In this document: piece by piece, positions 31,815 through 43,800 of the stretch
Layout: each line of letters starts with the position of its first letter
How positions within the stretch are numbered: position 1 is the stretch's first letter
NCBI RefSeq assembly: GCF_041146795.1
Contig: NC_135182.1
Location: forward strand, 4,510,509 to 4,574,508
Source of the DNA: Maylandia zebra
Taxonomy: Eukaryota; Chordata; Actinopteri; Cichliformes; Cichlidae
Length of the DNA stretch: 64,000 nt
Direction: 5' to 3'
The notes under the pieces: model-generated
Databases searched by the model: none
What the model was told of the DNA's origin: nothing
The model's input: the letters and a program-made list of their open reading frames with translations, nothing else
Made by a program: the position numbers and the translations under genes

Positions 31815-34800
31815 TCAGATGTAGAATTCTTGTTCTTCCTCTTCTGTCGTGTCTTTCTCTTCAACTGGCACACTAATTATGCTGCAGCTGTCTGACTCGT
31901 TCACTGAAGCTGAGGACAGTGTGTTTGCACTGGTGCTTTGGGAACATGACAACTGCAAGGCAGACCGAGAGCTTTTGATGGAGAAGCTGTTTGGAGTCCG
32001 GCCCAGAGCGGCCGATTTGTAGGTGCCCTCTTGGGTGATGGGAGAGAGGTGGGGTCCGATGTCTTCTGGTGGGGCCGATAATGGCCGAGGAGTCTGTGGG
32101 AGGCTCGATTTGACGTACGCAGACACAACTGTGAGGTCCACACTGCTACCTGGATTTACCTTGTTTCCCGTGTCTACATCCGTCTCCTCTGCCCCGATCA
32201 GAGCGTCCACATTGAGGCGGAAGGGCGGGATGAGCGAAGAACTCCGGTGAAGGGAGTGGCTCCTGTAATTGGGGCTGGGACAAGGACCCGGAGAGGAACA
32301 GGCAGAGCGGGAGCTGGCTGAGCCCATGTTGGGTAGAGAGAAGAGGGATCCGGACCGATTGCCCGTCCAATGGGACCTCCAGCTGTCAGGATGTTGTTGG
32401 TCTGGCCACTGCTCCTGCTCATCTGGCTCCTCACATGCCAGAGGCATGGAGTAGTGGGAGGTCGGGTGGACTTTGGAACGAGGTGGCATCCGTTGATGGT
32501 AACGGCGGTTCCTGTGAGAGGTGGCGCTGCGGGTGAAGGTGGACGGAGCAGAGGCAGATTCAGTGACGGTGCATGATCTGTAGCAGGGATCATGTCTGTG
32601 TTTGCAGTATGCACCCTGGACCTGAATAGGAGGGAAAGAAAAGCAGTGAAAATATAGCGATTTGGGGTCAAGGGTCATATCACCACGTGGGATAGGTGGT
32701 AGGGCAAAAACAATTGTAGCTTATAAACTGCTTCCTTTAACCTGCCTATTCTGATAGTAGACTGTCTGTATGCTCTATTTGTTCACATGGGATCTGTGGG
32801 TTCAAGACCATTAACCTCCCTCTGTACAGGGCTTCCATGCAACAGGACACTCCTCACACAACATACAGGCAGCAAAGTGAAGGAGGAAGAAGTACAAGGG
32901 AACCCCGGGGTCTCCAAACACACCCCACACCCCCTGCTCTCACCCTGGCCTCTGAATGCTGATGACTTCTCCAGCTGTTGATGTGAGTCACAGAAGAACC
33001 CCCTGTGTACTGTACATATATCCATTCAGGATCTTAAAATCAGAGTGCGCTGTTCAGACAAATCGATGAAATATTACAAATCCAAAAAGGAAATTATGAG
33101 AAGCAGGAAACACATGAAGCAACACTCCCCTGTTCTGACATACAGTGACTGCTGTTGCTTTAAACATGTAAGGCAGCTGCAGCAGCAGGTTCTCGTCTAT
33201 GATTTCCTCCTCTGTATATATTGAAATCCACAGCGCTCTGCTGATAGTTTCTCCATGTTTCTGTTCTCTTGTCAGCTCCGTCATCCGACTTTCCAACAAG
33301 ACAATACAGACAGAAGCAATAACGTCCCACACAGCAGCCCCCAGACAATCTTCTGAAGCAGCACAGGGACTGAGGGGAATCTGCACATTTCCATATGTTG
33401 AACAATAAATATATAAAAAGAAGTTCAAAGTGATTTACAGCTTCCTCACAACAATCTACAGTCTGTTCAAGAAATCACTAAGTCTCTATTTCTAACCTCT
33501 ATAAATACTCTGTCTGATAATGATAGGTTGAATCCAGTACAGCAAATATTCACTCAGTCACTTTATTATTGGGTACATGGCAGCAACTCAACGCATTCAG
33601 GCATGTAGACACTATTAAGGCAACCTGCTGAAGTTTTAACAGGCCATCAGAATGTGGATGATTTGGTGATTTGAGTGATTGAACAGGCAAGTCCAACTAT
33701 TTTGAAAACTGGTGATTTGAGATTTCCCCCACAAACACATCTAGGGTTTAAACAGATGGTCAGAAAAAAGGAAAATATCCAGTGATATGGATCACGTCTC
33801 GTTGATGCAAGAGGTCAGAGGAGAATGACAAGACTGCTTCGTGCTGATAAGCATCTCTGAATGCACATTACATCAAACCTCGAAGCTGCTGATGAGCAGA
33901 GGAACCGACTGCATGACACTCCTGTCAGCAAACAACAGGAAACTGAGGCTATAGTTCAGAAAGACTCAACATACTGGACAACAGAAGATAGAAAAATGAG
34001 CCTTGATGTCATTTAGATGGTAGTTTCAGACAATATGTTACTGCAGCATAATTATAATGCAAAAATTCTGCTCAGTTCAAAGCATGCAGGCAGCTTTTCT
34101 TGAGATAATAAAACAAAAATTACAGTTACATAACACGAGCATCTGTATTTGCATCTCTGAAACTGTAATGTTTGGAAGTAACACACATACTTCACAACAG
34201 TGACGTGCTGCTTGCAGGGCTGGTTCCTGTAAACTGGAGAGAACTGTAAATGTTATCCAAGACTAAAAACTACATATTTTATTAGCTGTAACATTCTGGA
34301 GTTTTACTGATGCAACTCGGTTTAGTAAAATTACTCTTTGAACTGAGGAAGGGTTTTATTTTGAAAGTCTTTATGAGACAAAGCTGTAATCCAGGGTTTT
34401 GAGATTGGTTTATGGCAAAGAGGGTCCTCACAAGACTAAAGGTGCGTATGTGTGTGTGTATAAAAAGTGTAACAAAGCCCCCTGTGTTTTCTTCTCTCCC
34501 TGCTCAGTGTCTCAAAGTTGACTCTTTTATAAACCATCTCTCTCCTTTGTCTCCATCCTGCTCTCTGCTCTCAGTCCACTTCATCCTGTTTATCTTTTCC
34601 TTACTCTTCTTCTCTTTGTTTTTCTTGGTCTGCTTCTGCTCTCAAGCAGTGGCGTCACCTTTTCCTTGCATGATGCCCATTTATTCCTTCACTAAAGCAC
34701 CGACTGAGACAAAGGTGGAGGACCAGCTACATTCTCTGTCAGCGTAATCTATCGTGCTTTACTAGGTACCATCAGTGAATGCTGACAGTAAAAGAGTTTA

Positions 34801-37800
34801 GACTGCACTGTAGCACAAATAGTGACATAGAAACACAATAACCTGCACTCATTTTGTGTTCACTAGGTTCATATTAATCCCAAAGCTTCCACAATTTCCT
34901 TTTTCCATCCGGACATTGGATAAAAATGTAACATTAGCTTCATTGTTTGGCCTTTAGTCATTTGTTGTGATTCTCTCATTGCTTAGACATTTGACAGATA
35001 GATGTGAGGCTCTAAGAAGTATATATATATATTTTTTTTAAGTAGATCTCTCAGCAGTTGTTCATTCTTTGTTTGTGGCTGATGCCAAACGAGTCTCAGT
35101 GTGCAGATCAGCTGCACACACTCGTTATTTACTAAAACTATTTTCTATCCATGCGTGGGTGAAAGTTTCAATCCTCTGTCTACTATTAATACATGACAGC
35201 ACGAGTTCAGCTTTCTGTGAGGACAAAATGCCAGTGAGGAGCCACAGCAGGACGCTGGGTAATGAGGCTGTTGACATGGTGATTATCAGACCCTAACTCT
35301 TGTAAGCTTTAGTTATCTGGGATAAGCCAGGTCAGCCGGATATATGACCTCAGGAAGGCAACACCACAACAACGGGACACTAATCCTCAACAATGCTGTG
35401 GAAAGCAACACATTTGGACTGTATTTATGTTTATAAACAAAACTCTTCACATGATGAGCTTTTGCTTATGTGTGGCAGTGTGACTGTGGTTTTCAAAACT
35501 GCGTTACTGAGGCGACGCTCTAGATGATCAAATAGGGAACCATTTTATGTTCCTGTTCCTCAGACCATGAAGAAAACAGAATCCGATTATAAGAAAGGAC
35601 GATTTCTTTTCCAGACTTGCAGCATTCTGGAGGCTAAATTTACTAGAAAGCTGGAGCATTTTTGAAGCTGGCATGGTTATAAAAACTCCAGTTGATCAAC
35701 AGAAACATTTAATGAGCTGGAGAATTTGTTCCTTTAATAAAAATTCATATTAATTTCATATGAATATGGAAAAGCATCTCCTATGGAGCACTTAGTGCTT
35801 TGAAGTGTCCAGTCAATAGTCATCCAAAGCAGGTTTTGTTAATGCATTAAATATTATAAGAATTTGTAATTTAGTAACAAATTGATGCCGAAAATTTGCT
35901 ATGCTATGCTACTGTCTCTCAATGAAAGCAACAAACATATGTTGCATCATATGGATAAAAATAAAGAGAGAAATTAATACAGTGCTGTGCAAAGTCTGAA
36001 ACCAGCCCTCATTTCTTTATATTTTGCTTCTGAGGAGCCATTGTAGCCTTGTACCTGACCATTTTCAGAGGAAGTTTTTTTGGTTGATAACCCACTCAAC
36101 ACTGACCTATGAATCATCTAAGTATAAAAAAGGCACTTAACTCAAGTGATGTACCAGTGTTGTATCCATGCATAACAGACACCTTAACAAAGAAGCAGTT
36201 TTAAATAGTATCTTTAGGTCCTTTGTTACCAAGCAGCCCGTCACAAAAACATAATTTGTTCCCATTTCTGTATTTCAACCTATGAAAAACACCAAAGATA
36301 AAAAACACAAAAAATTAAAAAAAATTTGAAACAAGTGATTTTGAGTATACTTTCAAAAACATTTTGTTTTGCAGAATCGGGAGGCCAAAACATTATCTAC
36401 AGCAGATAAACAGTCTCTGAAAGTCCTGAGCTTAACAGGAAACAGGAAAGAAATCTCATCACTGAAGCCTCATCAGAAATGGTCTCAGTGGAGGTTTGGC
36501 TGTCAAGAAGTTAAGGAAGGGAAATGGGGAGTAAAAGCTGAGGTATGTCAAATTACACAAGAACTGGACTGGGAAAAAAATCTGTGGTAACTGGTCTGAT
36601 GGAGTGAGGAATCTTAATTTTTAAACTTTGGTTCATCCTGTCATCAGTATGTATGGTGGAGGTCAGAAGAGAGGTGAGTATCTACAGCCATCCGTGGCTT
36701 CATTTTTCACCATGGCAGTGATCCCAAACACACTGCCAATGCAGCAAACGCAAACCTGGTTAGAAAAACACTGAATGGAATACTCTCAGTCATGGACTGA
36801 CCTCCATAGAGTTCAGACTTCAACATTTCTGAAGCAGTGCGGGATCATCTTGACAGAGGACGGAACAAAAAGCAGCCAAATTCCAAACAAGAGCTTTGAA
36901 TGTCCTTCAAGAAGCCCGGAGTAATATTCGCGTACATGTACAAACTGCTGTTGCCTTATATACTGCATTTCCATATTTGTTTACACATTTCAGTAAATTG
37001 TTGCACATATTTCCAATTTTCCCAGCAAAGTATAAAGAACTGAGGGGTGGCTTGAGACTTTTACACAGCACTAGATGCATGTGGTGATTTTTATTAGCGA
37101 GCCAATGAAAGAAAACAAAAATAGACAGAAATAAGTTTGACAGATTTTCACTATTACTCTAACACGTCAGAGTATTTATTATATACTGAAACGTTACAGC
37201 TGCATCTGTAGCTCCAGGTTCCCAGGAGGCTTGTGTTTTCTTGTTGGGAGCTGGGTGTTGCCATTATCCCAGCCTGACAAAATATACATACACTGTGCAC
37301 AACTTTCTGTGAATAAAAACACTCCCTCTCTGCTTATCTCTACAAAGAGTGTTTTTACAGAATGTAGTTGATGTTTTGGGAGATAATTTATTCCTTTCAT
37401 ATCACTGTGCCTCTGTTTCACTTGCCTACATTTAATATATTTAATGTATTGTAGTCGCTGCAATGTGGAGGTCCATGTGACTTGATTCCAGGTGGCAGCT
37501 AAGCATCATGCATATGGCCCATTGTCATGATTTATTAGCTTATTGTTTCTCTCTGTGCCGTTCCAATCCCAGTAATGGACTGAAGCTTAATCGGCTTGAA
37601 CTTTCAACACTACTTATCTCCGACCGCCTGGGCACATATCCCCCGATAGGTGATACCTTTCCAACAAGGGCCGCTTGATTCATGTCAGTCTTTATGTGGG
37701 TGTTTATATTCAAACCCACACAGGCTTTTCCAGCACCTTTCAATATGGAAAGATGGAGGAATTAAATTAAGGACCTACAATAAAATAACTGAATCCTTCT

Positions 37801-40800
37801 TGTCTGCTGTATGATCTTGTTATTTCTGGATTGAGAATCAGTCTGAACTGCTCTTCTTTTTCTTCCACCTATAAAACTGCCACTTTTGTCTGCTTCTCTT
37901 TTACACAATTAAACACAGATTCCAAACACTGCTGCACACCCAAGCCCATTTTCAGTGTGTTTTTCATCTTTCTTTTATTTTTTTACTCTTTTAATAGCAT
38001 ACAGTCGTACACAAAGGAAAGACTTGTGAATCGCTCCTTAGCATCATGTTTCAGGAGTTGAGCAACAACAAATCCTTTTACATGAGACCAGCTGGTTCCA
38101 ACAACTAATTATAAACTTGCCTCATTTCATCAGATTAAACTGAAATTACTCGTGTAGGTTTTGGTGTATCTGCAGGTATAAAAACATAACACACTCTTTC
38201 AAAATAAATCACACCATGCAATTGTGTTGAGTTGTACTTTTCCTATGTTAAAGTTACAGTTCAGTGAGGGCCACTATATTCAAAAGAAGAGTAAGAAGTT
38301 CCCATTTGCAGGATTTCACCATGCCTCCATTGTGACACCTCCCCACCGTCCCAGATGCATATTTAGTGGAGACTGACTCAGCAGCTGCAAGACCCCCAGC
38401 AAAGACCACAGCAGGCATCATTAAGAGATCGATGTAACATTTATTAATACCCATACAGCACAAAAAGTGAAGGCGGGTAGCAAAGTGGTTTGCAGATGTG
38501 CAGCAACTGTGACTATGTAAATAAAGTGGTCCTTAATGAGACAGCCAAATGCGTATTTAAGCTGATGTGGGCAGGAAATTTTAAGGCACATATATATTTA
38601 AAAAAAACAAACAAACAAAAAAAAAACAGAATGAAAAACGCTTACCTGCAGTAGGATCTTATTTCCATCGTAGTCCTCCGTTTGCCAGCGCACCTCACTG
38701 ATTGGGCTGCAAGGGTGTGGCAGCAGGGGCACCAGCACTCCGACGTCCCGGACCCTCACCTCCATTACTGCCGAGTCCAACACCAGGGGACTGTGGCCTC
38801 GTGGGAGTCTCTTAAAGGACAGCTGGATCTCCATATCAGGGTTGGAGTACACCACAAAGAAGCAAAAGTCATCCTTCTTTTGTGCAACCCTCCGCTGAAG
38901 CAGCAGCTTGTACAGCCGCACCATATCAACATAGTTTTCATGGCGGCAATAGACTGTGAAACGCACGATTTCCTTCCCATAATGGACCTGCCGCACGGCC
39001 CAGAGCGGCGTGCCAGGAGACAGAGTGAAAAAGTCCTGACTGCATGGGGTCAACGGTAGCATCCGCCGGCCATTGCTGACTTTTTCAGTATGGTGGTAGT
39101 GCCAGGGCGGCCGCTGCAGAGCGCGATGCAGCATCAGTATGTGCTCATCACCGCCGTAGGCCTCCTGGAGGAACAGGATGACCGCCAGGGCTGGCTGGCA
39201 GGCTGAAGCTGGGCTTCCATTTTGATGCCGCTTTGCCCGAGGTCGCTGAGAGACGGAGGCTCGCTCTGAGACCCTGAAGAGCTGCAGTTCAGGGTGAACC
39301 CACGCCAGCACGGCGTCGGCAGCATGCTGCAGGAACTTGCCCTCGCCGGGGTCAGCAATGAGGTGGATGCTGACAAGGAAGGGATCCTGGAGCTCACCCA
39401 TGGATAAGTCACCTCCAACAGCACACATGGAAGACAAAGTAGAAGAAACAAGGAGGACAGGAAGAAAATTAGATAAAATGGGTATTTTTGAACTTTATAT
39501 AGAAATAAGAAGGTTAAAAAAAATATGAATTCTTAAATAAAATGAATCTGTTGCTCCAAACTGTCGAGATCTATCCATCCTTCTGCTAAGCTATTCCTTG
39601 GACACTGGGAATATTTTTTCCTGACACATTCACTCTTTTCTTTGTTTACTTCTTTGTTCAAGTTTTCCCATATTTTCTCACTCGCCTTCCCCATTCCCAC
39701 AGATCTCTAGATCTCAGCTCTCCATTTCACTCGTCCACATCCAACTCCATCTTTCTTACAATTCTGAGGTTTACCTTTTCTCCCCTCTCTCCCTCCCTCC
39801 TTTCTACCAGACTCATGTGGAGCAGGGCTTCTCTGTGGAGGCTCATTAGTGCCATTTAGGAGTCATTACTGAAGCCCAGAGGAATGTCCCAGACCGCAGC
39901 GGGAGCGATGCATTCAGGTGTAGCCTCTCCCTGAACCCCCGACATGGAAAAGCTCGGCACCGTGATGTAGGTGCTGCAAATCCACTTTTCCTATGCTGCC
40001 GACACATTTACGTCAATCAGTCTTTTCTTTCTTGTGTGTTACATGTAGAAACTCACACGGCTGCCTGTTATCTCCATGTACACTCACTCTTTGTTTTGCT
40101 ACAGTCTTTAATCCGAGTTCTCATGGGACTTGTCCCATTTTGTTTGTGCTTTGGGAAAGGACACACAGGCTACTTTCCCTGGCACAACATACTGTTTCAC
40201 CATTGCCAAAATCCCTCCGTGAAACCGAGAGGCCAAACAGGGATGGGTTTTGTCTCTCGAGTCCCACCGGCCTTTGTAAAAGGACAGTTTCAACTTGACC
40301 AAAGAAGTGACATTTTCAAAATGTCACTCTGTGGTTCCAATGGAACAGACCTAAATAATAGGTGTAGAGGTGCTATGAATGTAGCTGTTAAATATTAAAA
40401 GGTTCAGTAAAAGCAAGATGTGGTGGGAAGTATACATTTTGGTACAGTTAATTTATTTTATAACGACCTGAGGCTCGTGTCGGTGATGTTCCACCACAAA
40501 ACTAATGTTGGTCCAGGCTGTGATTAGTTTTGTGGCATGTAAACACCGAGGATCTATAAGCAGATGTGAAGGCAAATTTAGTTTTAATAAAATGCAATGA
40601 AGCCTCAACTGTGACACAGAGCAGCCCTAAATGGCAGTTTGTCTACAGCGGTAATGACATCCGGATCAAGAATGTTCCACAGCAGGTTTAAGCGGGATGT
40701 CGGCGCACTGACATCCTGTAACACACATCTACGCGCCTACACAAAGAGAGACGGAACTGCTGTCATTAACGTCACCCTGATCCCTTACAATCACTGTTAA

Positions 40801-43800
40801 CATGTAGCTGGCATTAAAACGCCAAACAAGTGGATGATAGGGCTCTTTAAGGGTATTTACTGCACAGCACATTGTGCCGACACACAGACAGCTCGACGTC
40901 TTCACACTCCTGCTGCACACAGCTCTCCTGGGATCAGTTTTCATGAGTCAGAGACCTTTGCCCCAACCATCTTATTTCTGCCTCATTAGAAAACAAACAA
41001 AAACAGCAAAAGAACCTAAAAAAAAAAAATCATCATCATAACCATTCCTTTCTTATTTAAAAAAATAAAATAAATAAAAATCTCAGTTTCTTGCTTTTAC
41101 ATTTGTCTTTTTTTTCCTCCATTCCCCAACCCCACACTCTTTCTTCTGCCATTTTTACACATGACAACTTTTGGGGGAATCAAGTTGGGATATTTTCCAC
41201 AGTTTCCCTTTCTTTTGTAGCACGCAGCAGGAAGCAGCACGCCCCGGCCGTGTGCTCACTAATGGAAATACTGCATGTGGTTTAGGTAAGGAAGCTGGAC
41301 GGAGCATGCAGGAGTCAACGTACACCGACATCCAAGCAGAGAATGGAATATTAGTCTCTCTCTGTGTTGTGTTCCTTGCACCAGTGCATAAAGCTACTAG
41401 CTACATGCTTGCAAAAATCCACTGAAAGGTCAAGATGTCTACATACTGACTTGTTCAAGGGAGACAGATTAGATCAATTAGAAAATTACTGAATAAGAAG
41501 CCGTTTATGGGTTTTTAGTCCACTGTTTAAGTTCAAAAATCAAAATGTGTTAGATTCACAGATGTCCCTGCGTTAAAAGCAGCGGAAAGATAATCTGGCA
41601 AGCTCATAGACGAGCTGTATGAGCTGCAGTGTTTTGGCCCATCTTTCTAAAATATACAATTCCAATACCTTGTACAAAGTGATACTTTTCTTGGCAATAA
41701 GGGTTAATGTGGAGCTGGAAAACAAGAGAATAAATCAGAGATTAAGTCTCCCCAATCCTGTGAAGGGAACGTAAGGCGTTTGTGAGTAAAGCTCTGGAGA
41801 AGTGTGTCTCTAAGCTCTTAATCCACTTGAGTCTTCAGGCTAACTGACTCGATTGACTACATACAACTCATGCATGTGCATATCCATCCTCAGCACAAAC
41901 ACAGGATAAAGTGGTGTGAAAACGTGTTTTCCTCCCTTCTTGATTTCCATGTGTTGTGCATATTTGTCAGACTTACATGTTTTAGATTATCAAACTGTTT
42001 TTTATGTTAGACAAAGATAACGCAATTAAATGCAAAATGCAGTTTTTAAATGATGGTTTCATTGATCAAGAGAGAAACGTTTCCCAAACCTAGTGGGTCC
42101 TGTGTGAAAAAGTAATTGCCCCTCTTGTTAAATCGTGAATTAACTGTGCTTAACCTTTTTTTTTTTTTTTTTTAAAGCAGAGTTCACTTTCATTAAACAC
42201 ACTTAGGCCTATTTATTGGCAGAGGTGTTGAATCAAGAAATCATTAAACAGAACTTGTTTGACAAAGTACAGAAAGGCTAAAAGATGTTAAAAAAAAATA
42301 AAAAAAAAGGAACACATCATGGCATGATCCATGGGAGAGTTCAAGGAGAAAACTGCTGTTGACCAGTGGTTTTCTCCTTGAATACTCATTATCAGTTTTT
42401 CCAAAAAACATCTTGATGATCCCCAAGACTTTTGGGAAAATATTCTGTGGAGTGACAAGTTTAACTTTTTGGAAGGTCTGTGTCCCATTACATCTGGTAT
42501 AAAAGTAACACAGCATTTCACAAAAGGAACATCATACCAACGGTAAAGTATGGAGGTGGTAGTGTGATGGTCAGGGGCTGTTTTGTGCCTTGGGACCTGG
42601 AAGACTTGCTGTGGTAAATGGAACCATGAGTTCTGCTTTCTACCAAAACATCCAAAAGGAGAATATCCGGCCATCTGTTCTTATTCGTGTGAAGCGCACT
42701 TGGGTTCTGCAGCAGGACAATGATCCAAAACACATCAGCAGGTCCACCAAGAAAAACAAATAGAAGACTTTTGAGTGGCCTAGTCAAAGCCCTGACCTGA
42801 ATCAGATTGAGATGCTGTGGCATGACCTTAAAAAGGTGGTTCAAAAGCCCTCCAATGTGGCTGAATTACAACAATTCTGCAAAGATGAGAGGGCCAAAAT
42901 TCCTCTGTGGCGCTGTAAAACTGCTTAGGGCGACTCTAACCAGTTATTATGTTTAGGGAGAAATCACTTTTTCACACAGGGTAGGTTTGGATTTTTCCCC
43001 CAATTAATATCAAACAAATTCACTTAGAAAATGCATTTTTTTTTGTTTACTTGTGTTATATTTATCTAATATTTAAATTTGTTTGATGATCTGAAACATT
43101 TAAGTGTGACACATAAAAAAAAAATGGAAATCAGGAAGGGGGAAGACACTTTTGTACTCCACTGTAAAAGTGCCCATTTATAAAAAGGGACGGTCTTGTC
43201 CAGTTCTCAGAGACTTTAACCTTGTCTCTGTGGATACGTGTTAACCAGGAACACATGCTCGCTGCCGTACCCGCAGATGACGACGTGAGATAAAACAACA
43301 CGCCTTCCAGCGAGCCCCCTCCACATATGAGAGTGATTAGCAGCGAAAACTCAACCTCTCCTCGATGTGTGTATGTGTGTATGTGCGCAGAAGAACTCCA
43401 GTCGCAGCTTTAGCTAGCCAGGCCTTCAGTGTAAAAACAAAACAACTGAACTTGGAAATTCAAGATGTGGGCCCCTTTTGTCGTCTGCTGAGAAAGAAAA
43501 AAAGAAAAAAAGAAGGGGGGGGGGGGGGGGGGGGGAGTTCCAAATCTCATACATCACTTTGAAATGACAGAAAAAAATAAGTCAAAGATTTATATTAGTG
43601 CGAAGACTACATTTATTATGTTTTGGCACCAGTCACTCAAGGTGTTGCTCGCACACAGAAGCTGTTCTCTCATTTAGATTCAAATATCCTTTCTCTCAAG
43701 TCTCAAATGTGTGCCGTTTTCCATTTTCTGATAACTATAGAGTACACATACAGTCACAGTGGGGGATGCTGATTTTAAACAAGGAGGTCTGTGTTTGTAA

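Larger units (their letters stand above)
32622..38645 (-). other. Last fam124a intron, with two Tc1 relics
   Basis: A 6-kb intron containing Tc1-type relics at 33541-34035 and 35980-37073. An open frame on the - strand at 33054-33428 has balanced composition but no recognised family or clear splice pair. No other gene was recognised. Confidence 0.6.

Noticed and set aside
32198-32671. 157-codon - strand open frame overlapping the last fam124a exon
   Set aside because: It is an alternative frame of the GC-rich coding exon. The conserved fam124a frame is the one ending at 31815.
38598-39437. Internal Met at 39437 as the fam124a start
   Set aside because: The sequence before 39412 is intronic with a pyrimidine tract. 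Upstream exons matching human residues exist at 51122 and 55677.
42288-42844. Overlapping - strand open frames in the family D transposon
   Set aside because: Antisense to the transposase region. The real, broken frame is on the + strand.
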